Notes under the pieces: generated by a model | What the model was told of the DNA's origin: nothing | The model's database searches: none | Seen by the model: only the letters and a program-made list of their open reading frames with translations | From: Burkholderiales bacterium | Lineage (GTDB): Bacteria > Pseudomonadota > Gammaproteobacteria > Burkholderiales > Burkholderiaceae_C | Direction of reading: 5' to 3' | DNA: 52,264 bases | NCBI GenBank assembly: GCA_018969975.1 | Contig: JAGWXI010000008.1 | Location: forward strand, 1 to 52,264 | Program-made: the position numbers and the translations under genes | Shown here: positions 17,412 to 33,806 of the stretch, piece after piece | How positions within the stretch are numbered: position 1 is the stretch's first letter | Layout: each line of letters begins with the position of its first letter

Positions 17412-20400
17412 GTGCGTCTGAATTCAATTAAGTTATCGGGTTTTAAATCTTTTGCTGAACCCACAAATTTTCTCTTACCTGGCCAATTAGTCGGTGTAGT
17501 TGGCCCCAATGGTTGTGGTAAGTCAAACATCATGGACGCCGTTCGATGGGTCTTAGGTGAGAGTAGGGCCAGCGAGTTACGTGGTGACTCCATGCAAGAC
17601 GTCATTTTCAACGGAACAACGAGCCGAAAAGCTGCAAGCAGATCTAGCGTAGAACTTGTTTTTGACAATTCCGATTACCGCGCTGGAGGCCAATGGAGCC
17701 AATTTACTGAAATAGCTGTCAAACGTATTCTCACCAGAGACGGTACCAGCAGTTACTACATCAACAACCAGCCAGTACGCAGAAGGGACGTCCAAGATGT
17801 CTTTTTAGGTACGGGTTTGGGTCCCAGGGCATACGCCATCATTGGCCAAGGCACGATCAGCCGCATTATTGAATCAAAACCTGAAGAATTGCGCTTGTTT
17901 TTAGAAGAGGCGGCTGGCGTATCTAAATACAAAGAACGTAGGCGGGAAACTGAAAATCGCTTGAGCGATACACGTGAAAATTTAACGCGTGTAGAAGATA
18001 TCCTGCGTGAACTGACAACTAATCTTGAAAAGCTTGAAAAACAAGCTGAAGTTGCCCAAAAATTTAATGCCTTGCAATCTGATGTCAAACTCAAACAACA
18101 ACAACTCTGGTTTCTTAAACGAACCGATGCCGAAGTTGATCAAACCAATATCAAGACGCAGGTTGACAAATCAGTTAATGAATTAGAGTCACGTATTGCT
18201 GACTTAAGACATATCGAGTCAGATCTCGAGACTATTCGTCAAGCACATTACGCCGCAGGTGATCAGGTTAATCAATTTCAGGGTGCTTTGTACGAAGCCA
18301 GTGCTGAAGTTGCTCGACTAGAGGCGGAAATTCGTTTCGTTGTAGAGGGTCGCCAGCGTGCACAGTTGCGTCTTGAACAAATGAAAGAGCAAATTCTTCA
18401 ATGGACGCAGCAAAGTGAGCAAGCTACTTTAGAAATTTCCCAATTGTCCAATAAGTTAGAGGAGACTGACTTACAAACGCTAGCGTTGCACCAGCAAATT
18501 GAAGAAATTCAAATCTCCTTGCCTGAGCAAGATGCAAACCTCAAGCTTGCACAGAGCCGTGCAAGCGATCAACGTAATGCAGTTTCATTGGTTCAACAAC
18601 GTATCCAGGTTCTTGCTGCCGAGCAACGCAGCATGGAGGAACAAAGTAGACAGTTGGTGTCACGCAAAGAACGCTTATCCAACGACCAACGATCGCTTGC
18701 TGAACCAGACATTCAAAAAACAGAGCAACTGAAGGCCCAACTCCAAGATGCGCAAATTACTGCCCACGAAAAGGACTCGCAACTCGACGTTTTAGAACTC
18801 CAAGTTCCAGAACTAGACCAAGCGCGCACCCAAGCGCAAGAAAGAGTCAATGCTGAACAGTCCCAACATGCTGATCTATCCGCGCGATCCCAAGCTTTGC
18901 TAGCACTCCAATCCAAGCTTCAAACCAATGAAAAATTAAAGCCTTGGTTAGCCTCGCACGGCCTAGACGGATTACAAGCACTTTGGCAACGCATTCATGT
19001 TCAAACGGGTTGGGAGAATGCATTAGAGGCTGCGATGCGAGAGCGACTTTCCGCTTTTGAAATTAGCAAATTAGAGATGGTCAGCGGTTTTGCATCAGAC
19101 GCGCCCCCGACCAAACTCACATTTTTTTCTCCATCCAGTTCTTCTTTGGAATCACCCACTGCAGACCTTCAGTCTTTATCTGATTTACTTCAACTTCATG
19201 ATGTTGGCCTCAAAGCATTGATGATCGAGTGGTTGCAAGATTGTTTTGTTGCATCCGACTTAACCCAAGCCTTAACGAAACGTCATCTGCTCAAGCCCGG
19301 TCAGGTCTTGTATGTGCCGCAAGGACATGCAGTTACTGCACACAGTGTCAGTTTTTATGCGCAAGACAATGAACAGGCTGGACTTCTAGCGCGCGCGCAA
19401 GAAATTGAAAACTTAGAAAAAAGGTTAAAGGCCCAGGTCCTTATTTGCGAAGATACACGTCAAAACCTATTTCGAAGCGAACATGCTTACCGTGAAGTGA
19501 CGCAAAGTCTAACTAATATACGGTTGGAATCAACATCTGCGCAAGCACGCGTTCATGAATTAGAAGTAGAACTTATTCGCTTAACCCAAATTGCAGAGCA
19601 AACCATCACCCGCGGAAATCAAATTGATCAAGACCTAGAAGAAGTTGATGCGCAATTGCTTGAACTCAACAATCGCAAGATGAAGTCTGAAGAGGATTTC
19701 GAAACGCTAGACATGCAACTGGCGCAGGCACAAGAACGCCATGCACAGTTAGACGAAGTAGTCATTCAAGCGCAGCAGACTCTCAATTCTCTTGGCGAGC
19801 AACTTCGTCAGTTAGAGCGACAAGCCCAGGAGGCGGACTTCGCCAAAAGAAGTCTCTCGACCCGTGAAGCGGAACTCAACCGTATTATCGAAACAGCACA
19901 TCAGCAAACCACTTCTATCAAAGAAGACGAAAAGATAGTGCTGGAAGACCTTTCTCGCTTATCAGACGTATCAGCGCAATCGAGTTTGCAAGCAGCGCTT
20001 CATGTTCGGATTGAGCGCGAAGCTTCTTTGGCCTCTAAAAGAAGCGAATATGACGACTTGACTGCAAAGTTACGCGCCAGTGATGAGCATCGTCTACGCT
20101 TAGAGCGCGAACTCGACCCTATTCGCCAACGCATCACTGATTTACAGCTCAAAGAACAAGCGGCTCGTCTTGGTTTTGAGCAATACCACCAGCTATTACT
20201 AGATAACGCTGCTGATTTAGAGGTTATTGCAGCGTCCATTGCGGAAAATTCAGTGCGCTTGTCTGGTTTGCAGTCTGAAATTGACCGTCTGCTTCGGGAA
20301 ATGAATGCTTTGGGGCCTGTCAATATGGCGGCACTTGACGAACTAGCAGCTGCATCCGAGCGAAAAATTTTCCTAGATGCGCAATCGTCTGATTTAAATG

Positions 20401-20927
20401 AAGCAATGACTACTTTGCAAGATGCCATTCGCAAGATTGATGCAGAAACACGTGCCTTGTTAGAAGAAACTTTCAATAATGTGAATCTTCATTTTGGAAA
20501 AATGTTTCCAGAACTCTTCGGCGGTGGCAATGCCCGCTTGGTCATGACCGGCGAAGAAATTTTGGATTCTGGCGTTCAAGTAATGGCTCAGCCGCCAGGT
20601 AAAAAAAATCAAAGTATCAATTTGCTTTCTGGGGGCGAGAAAGCGCTCACAGCCCTCGCCTTGGTATTTGCAATATTTCAACTCAACCCAGCACCGTTTT
20701 GTTTATTGGATGAAGTTGACGCACCGTTAGATGACTCCAACACTGAACGTTTTGCCAAATTATTGATAACCATGTCCAAGGGTACCCAATTCTTATTTAT
20801 CTCGCATAACAAGATTACTATGCAAATGGCGGAACAATTGATTGGCGTAACAATGCAAGAGCAAGGCGTATCTCGAATTGTTGCCGTCGATATGGAATCA
20901 GCTATATCCATGATCGATACCGTTTGA
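17412..20927 (+). CDS. smc: Chromosome partition protein Smc
   Basis: Smc is the ATPase arm of the condensin complex (with ScpA and ScpB) that compacts and segregates chromosomes. The 1171 residues match family length. The GTG start is preceded by AGAGG at a good distance and begins MRLNSIKLSGFKSFAEPT. Walker A is VVGPNGCGKSN. Long coiled coils (roughly residues 170-490 and 650-1000) flank a hinge around residues 500-640, which has LKPWLASHGLDGLQALW. The C-terminal head has signature LLSGGEKALTALAL and Walker B FCLLDEVDAPLDDSNTERF. zipA follows after 13 bases and ligA after that, so these form an operon for chromosome and division functions. Confidence 0.97.
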   Translation: MRLNSIKLSGFKSFAEPTNFLLPGQLVGVVGPNGCGKSNIMDAVRWVLGESRASELRGDSMQDVIFNGTTSRKAASRSSVELVFDNSDYRAGGQWSQFTEIAVKRILTRDGTSSYYINNQPVRRRDVQDVFLGTGLGPRAYAIIGQGTISRIIESKPEELRLFLEEAAGVSKYKERRRETENRLSDTRENLTRVEDILRELTTNLEKLEKQAEVAQKFNALQSDVKLKQQQLWFLKRTDAEVDQTNIKTQVDKSVNELESRIADLRHIESDLETIRQAHYAAGDQVNQFQGALYEASAEVARLEAEIRFVVEGRQRAQLRLEQMKEQILQWTQQSEQATLEISQLSNKLEETDLQTLALHQQIEEIQISLPEQDANLKLAQSRASDQRNAVSLVQQRIQVLAAEQRSMEEQSRQLVSRKERLSNDQRSLAEPDIQKTEQLKAQLQDAQITAHEKDSQLDVLELQVPELDQARTQAQERVNAEQSQHADLSARSQALLALQSKLQTNEKLKPWLASHGLDGLQALWQRIHVQTGWENALEAAMRERLSAFEISKLEMVSGFASDAPPTKLTFFSPSSSSLESPTADLQSLSDLLQLHDVGLKALMIEWLQDCFVASDLTQALTKRHLLKPGQVLYVPQGHAVTAHSVSFYAQDNEQAGLLARAQEIENLEKRLKAQVLICEDTRQNLFRSEHAYREVTQSLTNIRLESTSAQARVHELEVELIRLTQIAEQTITRGNQIDQDLEEVDAQLLELNNRKMKSEEDFETLDMQLAQAQERHAQLDEVVIQAQQTLNSLGEQLRQLERQAQEADFAKRSLSTREAELNRIIETAHQQTTSIKEDEKIVLEDLSRLSDVSAQSSLQAALHVRIEREASLASKRSEYDDLTAKLRASDEHRLRLERELDPIRQRITDLQLKEQAARLGFEQYHQLLLDNAADLEVIAASIAENSVRLSGLQSEIDRLLREMNALGPVNMAALDELAAASERKIFLDAQSSDLNEAMTTLQDAIRKIDAETRALLEETFNNVNLHFGKMFPELFGGGNARLVMTGEEILDSGVQVMAQPPGKKNQSINLLSGGEKALTALALVFAIFQLNPAPFCLLDEVDAPLDDSNTERFAKLLITMSKGTQFLFISHNKITMQMAEQLIGVTMQEQGVSRIVAVDMESAISMIDTV

Positions 20928-20940
20928 TTCCATAGTAGCC

Positions 20941-26905
<5,965 letters not shown>

Positions 26906-26910
26906 TTAAT

Positions 26911-27723
26911 CTAGCAACAAGAAGTAGTGACAAAGTCCGGTAAGGGAGGGCTTCCACTCGATAGGGTCAACACCTCGTAACCAGTTTCAGTTACCAGCAC
27001 GGTATGCTCCCATTGCGCAGACAGAGAGTGGTCGCGGGTCACAATAGTCCAGCCATCACCTAATTCTTTGATATCTTTTTTGCCTGCATTGATCATTGGT
27101 TCAATGGTGAAAGTCATTCCTGCCTTGAGCTCTTCGCCAGTTCCGGGTTTACCGTAATGTAGGACTTGAGGTTCCTCGTGGAATACTTGGCCAATTCCGT
27201 GACCACAAAATTCACGTACTACTGAAAAGCCATGTCCTTCGGCAAAACGTTGAATTGCAAAGCCAATGTCGCCAAGAAAAGCACCTGGTTTGACCTTGAT
27301 AATGCCATGCCACATCGCCTCATAAGTAAGTTTGCAAAGGCGCTTAGCTGCGATAGACGGCTCTCCCACCATAAACATCCGACTGGTGTCTCCGTGCCAA
27401 CCATCTTTGATAACCGTAATATCGATATTGACGATATCAGCTTTTTTTAATGCTTTGTCGTTGGGAATACCGTGGCAAACCTGATGGTTAATAGAGGTGC
27501 AAATCGATTTGGGGTAAGGGTTGTCTCCACTGGGGTTGTAGTTGAGCGGCGCAGGTATGGCTTTTTGGACTTGGGTGATGTAGTCGTGAGCCAATTGATC
27601 GAGTTGGTTAGTGGTGACGCCAGCAACGACATGCGGCGTAAGAAAATCTAGCACTTCGGATGCTAGTTTGCCTGCTAGGCGCATACCTTGAACACCATTT
27701 GTATCTTTGTAGGTAATCGTCAT
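26911..27723 (-). CDS. map: Methionine aminopeptidase type I
   Basis: MetAP removes the initiator methionine from nascent proteins. The 270-residue protein is a type I pita-bread enzyme. The start [18 protein letters not shown] is chosen by family fit; eight further codons upstream lie inside the purL leader. Metal ligands are recognisable: Asp in [19 protein letters not shown] (both aspartates), His in [14 protein letters not shown], Glu in [10 protein letters not shown] and Glu in [10 protein letters not shown]. The C-terminus extends slightly beyond the catalytic fold and ends in two cysteines. It is the promoter-proximal gene of map-glnD and diverges from purL with only 40 bases between the start codons. 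Confidence 0.96.
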   Translation of the reverse strand: MTITYKDTNGVQGMRLAGKLASEVLDFLTPHVVAGVTTNQLDQLAHDYITQVQKAIPAPLNYNPSGDNPYPKSICTSINHQVCHGIPNDKALKKADIVNIDITVIKDGWHGDTSRMFMVGEPSIAAKRLCKLTYEAMWHGIIKVKPGAFLGDIGFAIQRFAEGHGFSVVREFCGHGIGQVFHEEPQVLHYGKPGTGEELKAGMTFTIEPMINAGKKDIKELGDGWTIVTRDHSLSAQWEHTVLVTETGYEVLTLSSGSPPLPDFVTTSCC

Positions 27724-27763
27724 GCCACAATTATCCCATTTCGACATCTACCCAAGGGTTTCT

Positions 27764-30700
27764 GTGTCACTGCACATTAGTATTTTCGAGGGCTCTAATG
27801 CTCTAAGCCAATTTCGTGTCCAACAAATATTGCCTCTTTTGCAGGCAATATCACCCCAAATCCATGCTCTACACGCGCGTTATGTCCATTTGGCAGCTTC
27901 ATCAGATCCTTTAGGCTCGGAGGCGCACAAAACCTTAGCTGCATTACTCACTTATGGTGAGCCCGCCCTTGTTGCTCCAGCAGGCAAACTGGTGGTGGTT
28001 ACACCCCGCTTAGGAACGGTTTCTCCATGGGCTTCCAAGGCAACTGATATTGCACACAACTGCGGATTGGAAATAAAACGGATTGAACGCATTACCGAAT
28101 TTCAACTGGTTCTGAATCAGGGTTTGTTAGGCAAAGCGACTTTGTCACCCGGGCAAATTGCCGACATAGCTGATCTTCTCCATGACAGAATGACTGAATC
28201 CGTGATGGCTAATCGAGAAGAGGCGTTTGCGCTATTCACAGAGCTTGAACCTGCGCCGATGGAGCACGTAGATATTCTTGGTAAAGGGCTCAAAGCACTT
28301 GAAGATGCAAATTTGCGTTGGGGCCTTGCTTTGGCTGAAGATGAAATCCATTATTTGGTGAATTCTTTTACCCAACTCAAACGTAACCCTACCGACGTAG
28401 AGCTCATGATGTTTGCTCAAGCCAATAGCGAGCATTGTCGACACAAAATATTTAATGCTGAGTTCACGATTGACGGACAACCGCAAGCGCATAGTTTATT
28501 TGGCATGATCCGTCACTCTGAAAAAATAAGTCCACAAAACACCTTAGTTGCTTATTCGGACAATGCGTCAATCATGCGCGGCCATGATGTGGAGCGATTT
28601 GTTGCGGTCCACAATGACAAAGATCTCCCCTTATATAAAGGTGTTGATGCCACCCACCACATTTTGATGAAAGTGGAGACGCATAACCATCCGACTGCAA
28701 TTTCTCCTTTCCCAGGTGCTTCCACGGGAAATGGAGGGGAAATTCGCGATGAGGGCGCCACCGGCCGAGGGTCAAAGCCTAAAGCTGGTTTAACAGGTTT
28801 TTCTGTTTCCAAATTATGGGAAACCGATGAAACGCGCGCTGTAGGTAAACCCTCTCACATAGCAAGTCCCCTACAAATCATGATGGAGGGCCCATTGGGT
28901 GGAGCCGCGTTTAACAATGAATTCGGCCGCCCAAATTTGCTAGGGTATTTTCGTGAGTTTCAGCAAAAGGTAGCCCATGTTGTTCGTGGGTATCACAAAC
29001 CCATCATGATTGCTGGCGGTTTGGGCGTAATTGATAGCACGCAAATAAAAAAAATAGCATTCCCAGCGGGTACTTTGTTAATTCAACTCGGTGGTCCTGG
29101 AATGCGAATTGGAATGGGGGGTGGGGCTGCAAGTTCTATGGCTAGTGGTAGTAACGCTGAAAATTTAGATTTTGATTCCGTGCAACGTGGAAACCCTGAA
29201 ATTGAGCGGCGCGCCCAAGAGGTTATCAACCATTGTTGGGCCTTGGGTACATCTAATCCGATCTTGTCCATTCATGATGTAGGTGCCGGTGGCTTGTCCA
29301 ATGCATTTCCAGAACTTACCAATGATGCTGGACGTGGTGCGCGTTTTGATTTAAAAGCAATTCCCCTTGAAGCATCTGGTCTTTCTCCAAAAGAAATCTG
29401 GTCGAATGAAAGCCAGGAGCGCTATGCAGTGGCCATTCATCCAGATGCATTGCCGTTATTTCAGTCATTTTGTGCTCGCGAACGTTGTCCTTTTTCAGTA
29501 ATTGGTGTGGCAACCCAAGAGCGACAATTAATTTTGACTGCCGGTGACTCTGCCTTGAAACCAGTCGACATGCCAATGGATGTCTTGCTTGGGAAACCAC
29601 CCAAGATGCATCGCAACGTTACACGCCTCAATCGTTCTGAAAATCCGATTGACCTGACGGGTGTTGACCTTCATGCTATAGCACTTCAAGTTTTGGCCCA
29701 CCCTACCGTCGCCAGCAAACGTTTTTTAGTGACGATTGGCGACCGTACTGTAGGAGGACTCACCCATAGAGATCAGATGGTTGGTCCTTGGCAAGTACCG
29801 GTTGCAGATTGTGCTGTTACCTTGGCCGACTTTAAGGGATTTGCTGGCGAGGCAATGAGCATCGGCGAACGAAGTCCTTTGGCAGCTTTAAATGCGCCTG
29901 CCTCTGGACGTATGGCTGTTGCTGAAGCAATAACAAATTTATTGGCTGCCCCAATTGAATTAAGCCATGTAAAACTCAGTGCAAATTGGATGGCTGCTTG
30001 TGGCGAGGAAGGCGAAGATGCTGCACTTTATGACACAGTAAAAGCTGTAGCAATGGAGTTATGTCCCGCGCTGGGTATTTCGATTCCAGTTGGAAAGGAT
30101 AGTTTGTCCATGCGTACCCAATGGGTTGAGGATGGACGTAACCATCAAGTAACCTCTCCTGTTAGTTTAGTAACCACTGCTTTTGCTTGTATTGCGGATG
30201 TTCGCCAAACTCTCACGCCGCAACTCTATGCTGATGAGGAAACTAGCTTGGTTTTAGTGGAACTAGGACAAGGTGCGCGCCGTATGGGGGGCAGCATCTT
30301 GAGCCAGGTTCTCAACCAGTTCGGTGAAGATGTTCCTGATCTCGATAATTCGCAAAGTTTGGTGCAACTGGTCCACGCTGTTAATCAACTTCGTACTGAA
30401 AATAAAATTTTGGCCTATCACGATCGCAGCGACGGCGGATTATTTGCAACCCTATGTGAAATGGCCTTTGCTGGTCAGGTAGGTGTTGCAATCAATGTAG
30501 ACATGCTGATTACGCAAGGTGATGGTATTGAGGACAGCCGTGCAGAATATGGTGACAGTAAAAACTGGGCAAGCCAAGTAAACGCGCGCAGAGAGTCATT
30601 AACTCTAGAAGCTTTATTCAACGAAGAATTAGGAGTTGTATTACAAGTCAAGACCGTTGACCGCAACGCAGTGATGCAAATATTGCGTACGCATGGCTTG

Positions 30701-31792
30701 TCCAAGCACAGTCACTGTATTGGAAAAACCCGTCCTGCTATTTCCCAGATTAACAAGGGTGGGGGTGAAATTAGTATTTGGCGTGACGCAAAAGAAATTT
30801 TCAAAGCAAAAATTGCAGATTTATATTCTGTCTGGGATAGCGTTAGCTGGAAAATTTGCCAACAACGTGACAATCCTCATTGTGCTGATTCAGAGCATGC
30901 AAGCTTGGGGGAACCCAATATGCCCGGAATGCATGTGCATATTCCGCAATCCCTTCAAGATTTATTATCACGGGATGGGCAAAAAAACTTAGTCGCAGCT
31001 CCATCGATAGCTGCCACCAGACCCAAGGTAGCCATCTTGCGAGAGCAGGGCGTTAACTCGCATGTGGAAATGGCCTATCCCTTCAATCTTGCTGGGTTTG
31101 ATGCTTATGACGTGCACATGACCGATTTACAAACAGGACGCACTAATTTAAGAGATTTCAAAGGTCTAGTCGCTTGTGGAGGATTTAGCTACGGAGACAC
31201 ATTAGGGGCGGGAATAGGCTGGGCAAGATCCATCACTTTCAACCAGATGTTGTCTGATCAATTTTCTGCATTTTTTGAAACTAAGGACACATTCGGCTTG
31301 GGTGTTTGTAATGGCTGCCAAATGTTTGCTGAATTAGCAACGATCATTCCTGGTGCGCAGGATTGGCCAAGATTTACAAATAACCAAAGTGAGCGCTACG
31401 AAGCCAGGCTTTCCTTGGTTGAAGTTACACCATCACCAAGCCTGTTCTTTGCGGGCATGGCTGGGCTCAGAATGCCTATTGCAGTGGCGCACGGAGAGGG
31501 CTTTGCCAATTTCAGTCATCGCGGTAATTTTAAAAATGTATTACCTGTGATGCGCTTTGTAGACGCTAAGGGCCAACCAACGGAACGCTATCCTTTCAAT
31601 CCCAATGGAAGCATAGGGGGGTTAACCGCTGTAACAACAAAAGACGGACGCTTCACTGCCATGATGCCGCATCCAGAAAGAGTCTTCAGGAACGTACAAA
31701 TGAGTTGGACGGATTTATCAGTAACAGGGGGCTTGGAAGCTTTCAGCCCTTGGATGCAAATATGGCGAAATGCACGTAAATGGGTAGGTTAG
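27764..31792 (+). CDS. purL: Phosphoribosylformylglycinamidine synthase (large, fused PurL)
   Basis: PurL converts FGAR and glutamine to FGAM in purine synthesis. This is the long single-chain form, 1342 residues with my start. I chose the GTG at 27764 ([15 protein letters not shown]) because AAGGG stands 5 bases before it and because family similarity begins there; an ATG at 27722 would overlap map. The synthase halves carry the ATP/FGAR region [16 protein letters not shown] and [13 protein letters not shown]. The C-terminal glutaminase domain has nucleophile Cys1182 in [13 protein letters not shown] and the His-Glu pair in [11 protein letters not shown]. The stop is 2 bases from the convergent parvulin gene. 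Confidence 0.96.
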   Translation: MSLHISIFEGSNALSQFRVQQILPLLQAISPQIHALHARYVHLAASSDPLGSEAHKTLAALLTYGEPALVAPAGKLVVVTPRLGTVSPWASKATDIAHNCGLEIKRIERITEFQLVLNQGLLGKATLSPGQIADIADLLHDRMTESVMANREEAFALFTELEPAPMEHVDILGKGLKALEDANLRWGLALAEDEIHYLVNSFTQLKRNPTDVELMMFAQANSEHCRHKIFNAEFTIDGQPQAHSLFGMIRHSEKISPQNTLVAYSDNASIMRGHDVERFVAVHNDKDLPLYKGVDATHHILMKVETHNHPTAISPFPGASTGNGGEIRDEGATGRGSKPKAGLTGFSVSKLWETDETRAVGKPSHIASPLQIMMEGPLGGAAFNNEFGRPNLLGYFREFQQKVAHVVRGYHKPIMIAGGLGVIDSTQIKKIAFPAGTLLIQLGGPGMRIGMGGGAASSMASGSNAENLDFDSVQRGNPEIERRAQEVINHCWALGTSNPILSIHDVGAGGLSNAFPELTNDAGRGARFDLKAIPLEASGLSPKEIWSNESQERYAVAIHPDALPLFQSFCARERCPFSVIGVATQERQLILTAGDSALKPVDMPMDVLLGKPPKMHRNVTRLNRSENPIDLTGVDLHAIALQVLAHPTVASKRFLVTIGDRTVGGLTHRDQMVGPWQVPVADCAVTLADFKGFAGEAMSIGERSPLAALNAPASGRMAVAEAITNLLAAPIELSHVKLSANWMAACGEEGEDAALYDTVKAVAMELCPALGISIPVGKDSLSMRTQWVEDGRNHQVTSPVSLVTTAFACIADVRQTLTPQLYADEETSLVLVELGQGARRMGGSILSQVLNQFGEDVPDLDNSQSLVQLVHAVNQLRTENKILAYHDRSDGGLFATLCEMAFAGQVGVAINVDMLITQGDGIEDSRAEYGDSKNWASQVNARRESLTLEALFNEELGVVLQVKTVDRNAVMQILRTHGLSKHSHCIGKTRPAISQINKGGGEISIWRDAKEIFKAKIADLYSVWDSVSWKICQQRDNPHCADSEHASLGEPNMPGMHVHIPQSLQDLLSRDGQKNLVAAPSIAATRPKVAILREQGVNSHVEMAYPFNLAGFDAYDVHMTDLQTGRTNLRDFKGLVACGGFSYGDTLGAGIGWARSITFNQMLSDQFSAFFETKDTFGLGVCNGCQMFAELATIIPGAQDWPRFTNNQSERYEARLSLVEVTPSPSLFFAGMAGLRMPIAVAHGEGFANFSHRGNFKNVLPVMRFVDAKGQPTERYPFNPNGSIGGLTAVTTKDGRFTAMMPHPERVFRNVQMSWTDLSVTGGLEAFSPWMQIWRNARKWVG

Positions 31793-31794
31793 GG

Positions 31795-32577
31795 CTACTC
31801 GACTTTAGCCTTTGCTCGCATTTCTTGTTGAAAAGTTGCCATTCGTTGCTGCTGAAGCTGCTGAACAATTTGAGTCTTAACTTCTTCTAACTTTGGCAAT
31901 TGGGCTTCGCGTGTATCGTCTAGCCTGATGATGTGAAATCCAAATTGGCTTTTGACCGCAGTAGAGGTGGTTTCTCCCTTTTTAAGAGCCACCATAGCGT
32001 CTGAAAACTCTTTTACAAAACTTCCAGGCGTTGCCCAATCCAAGTCGCCCCCTTTGGTACCTGAACCAGGATCTTTTGACTGCTTTTTGGCTAATTCGTC
32101 AAATTTAACGCCCTTTTTAAGGCTAGCGAGAATAGCTTTAGCTTGGTCTTGGGTTTCCACCAAGATATGCCGAGCGCGGTACTCTTTACCACCGTTTGCA
32201 GCTACAAATTTATCGTACTCGGCTTTGGTGTCTGCATCAGTAACAACATTGGTTTCTTGAAATTTACTAAACAATTCACGAATCAAAATAGTTTGGCGCG
32301 CTAGTTCAATTTGAGCTTTGAAGTCATCGGTGGCGTCTAAGCCGCGCTTTTGGGCTTCTTGCATGAAGATTTCACGAGCAATAACTTCTTCTTTTATTTG
32401 GGCTTCTACATCAGGCGTGATAGGCCGTCCAGAGCGAACAACCTGCTGGGTAAGGGCGTCCATTCGCGTTTTAGGTACAGCTTTGCCATTAACGATTGCT
32501 AAGTTTTGGGCTTGCGCAGCAATACCGAAAGCACATAAAACTATTGAAGCGACTGCATATAGAAATTTATTTTTCAT
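31795..32577 (-). CDS. Periplasmic parvulin-type peptidyl-prolyl isomerase
   Basis: This 260-residue secreted protein speeds prolyl isomerisation and probably acts as an envelope chaperone. A signal peptide covers about residues 1-23 with cleavage after AQA; the cysteine in it does not sit in a lipobox. A SurA/PrsA-like N-terminal helical domain (VNGKAVPKTRMDAL) leads to a PpiC domain at about residues 135-225 (YRARHILVE, then GGDLDWATPGSFVKEF and SQFGFHIIRLDD). The C-terminus is a Gln/Lys-rich helix. The gene ends the selO-msrB-yciB-bolA unit, 8 bases behind bolA. It is a PpiC/PrsA-type homologue rather than SurA itself, which has two PpiC domains. Confidence 0.9.
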   Translation of the reverse strand: MKNKFLYAVASIVLCAFGIAAQAQNLAIVNGKAVPKTRMDALTQQVVRSGRPITPDVEAQIKEEVIAREIFMQEAQKRGLDATDDFKAQIELARQTILIRELFSKFQETNVVTDADTKAEYDKFVAANGGKEYRARHILVETQDQAKAILASLKKGVKFDELAKKQSKDPGSGTKGGDLDWATPGSFVKEFSDAMVALKKGETTSTAVKSQFGFHIIRLDDTREAQLPKLEEVKTQIVQQLQQQRMATFQQEMRAKAKVE

Positions 32578-32585
32578 GGAATATC

Positions 32586-32858
32586 TCAGGAGGGGTTATC
32601 TACGACTTCAATGGCCAATGCGTGCAAGCCTTGGTCAATGAATTCTTGCAATGCATCATACACAAGCCGGTGTTTAGCTACTCTTGCCAAGCCATCGAAT
32701 TGACCACTGTAGATGCGCACACGAAAGTGGGTTCCTTCCAAACTTCCATTGCTACCAGAGTGACCGGCATGCTGGGCACTTTCATCAATCACATCTAAGA
32801 CTTTAGGAGCGAGATGCTGCATCAAGCGCGCTTGAACATTTTGCGCAGTAATTTTCAT
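32586..32858 (-). CDS. bolA: BolA family protein
   Basis: This 90-residue protein has the small class II KH-like fold of BolA. BolA proteins pair with monothiol glutaredoxins around a [2Fe-2S] cluster and affect cell morphology and stress genes. The family core is visible as GTHFRVRIYSGQFDGLARVAKHRLVYDAL, broken here only for reading: GTHFRVRIYS, then FDGLARVAKHRLVY, followed by GLHALAIEV. The conserved histidine of RVAKHR is the expected cluster ligand. The start overlaps the yciB stop by 4 bases. No monothiol glutaredoxin gene is in the window. Confidence 0.93.
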   Translation of the reverse strand: MKITAQNVQARLMQHLAPKVLDVIDESAQHAGHSGSNGSLEGTHFRVRIYSGQFDGLARVAKHRLVYDALQEFIDQGLHALAIEVVDNPS

Positions 32859-33397
32859 GGCGATTCCTCAGGCTCTTTTAAATGGCGACTCAAAAATAGA
32901 CCTTGTAACAATACAAATACCACCATCAATCCAATGCCACCAAAAAGCTTATAACTAACCCACGTGTCAGTATCAAAGTTGTAAGCCACCCAAAGATTGA
33001 GTAATCCCATCATGACAAAAAAGCCAGCCCATGCATGAAGTAATTGGCCCCATATGTTTGCAGGAAGTTGGATTTGCTTTCCCATCAAACTCTGAATGAA
33101 ATTACGATTGAAAAAAAACAAACCAATCCAAAGCGTTAGGCCCATGACCCAATACAAAACAGAGGGCTTCCATTTGATGAAAGTCTCATCTTGCGTGATC
33201 AGCGTTGCGCCGCCAAAAACAACGATGACCCCTAGACTGATCCACTGCATATTGTCAACATGGCCATTTTTAAATCGCATCCAGCCAATTTGGAAAACAG
33301 TTGCGGCTATTGCAACAGCCGTTGCAGCATAAATGCCATAGGCTTTAAAAACAACAAAGAACAAGACTATAGGGAAAAAATCTAAAAATAACTTCAT
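32855..33397 (-). CDS. yciB: Septation protein A / YciB inner membrane protein
   Basis: YciB (also annotated IspZ) is a five-helix inner-membrane protein that affects cell envelope integrity and intracellular septation. The 180-residue sequence is typical: it starts MKLFLDFFPIVLFFVVF, contains the LFGGATLI-like loop FGGATLITQDETFIKWKP (a family hallmark), and has aromatic-rich helices such as FFNRNFIQSLMG. The stop overlaps bolA by 4 bases and the start lies 1 base after msrB, so translation is coupled through this operon. Confidence 0.94.
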   Translation of the reverse strand: MKLFLDFFPIVLFFVVFKAYGIYAATAVAIAATVFQIGWMRFKNGHVDNMQWISLGVIVVFGGATLITQDETFIKWKPSVLYWVMGLTLWIGLFFFNRNFIQSLMGKQIQLPANIWGQLLHAWAGFFVMMGLLNLWVAYNFDTDTWVSYKLFGGIGLMVVFVLLQGLFLSRHLKEPEESP

Positions 33398-33398
33398 A

Positions 33399-33806
33399 TT
33401 ACTGATCTGGTTTGAAATGAAGGGAAGCAGAGTTCATGCAATAACGAAGACCAGTTGGCGCTGGTCCGTCGTTAAAAACATGTCCTAAATGCGCTTCACA
33501 TTGGCTACAGACCGTTTCAATTCGAACCATTCCGTGGGATGTGTCGCGATTTTCAATGATTGAGCCTGATTTTGCTTCTTGGAAAAAACTTGGCCACCCG
33601 CATCCTGCGTCAAATTTAGAGGAAGCTTCAAAGAGTAAGTTGTCGCAACAAATGCAATGGTATGTCCCGTTTCTCCAATGGTCTTCGTACTTACCGCTAA
33701 ATGGTCGCTCAGTGGCAGCTTTACGTGTAACGTCAAATGCCACAGGTTCAGCATTTTTTTGAGCCAATAGGGCTTTCCATTCAATGTCAGTTTTTTTAAT
33801 TTTCAT
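33399..33806 (-). CDS. msrB: Peptide-methionine (R)-S-oxide reductase MsrB
   Basis: MsrB reduces the R form of methionine sulfoxide in oxidised proteins. The 135-residue protein has both zinc-binding CxxC pairs (YHCICCDN and [13 protein letters not shown]), GCGWPSF, and the catalytic cysteine Cys123 in [11 protein letters not shown] chose the ATG overlapping the selO stop by 4 bases; the three codons before it are inside selO. No signal peptide is seen, so it is cytoplasmic. Coupling to selO joins a redox-dependent AMPylase with a protein-repair enzyme. Confidence 0.95.
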   Translation of the reverse strand: MKIKKTDIEWKALLAQKNAEPVAFDVTRKAATERPFSGKYEDHWRNGTYHCICCDNLLFEASSKFDAGCGWPSFFQEAKSGSIIENRDTSHGMVRIETVCSQCEAHLGHVFNDGPAPTGLRYCMNSASLHFKPDQ

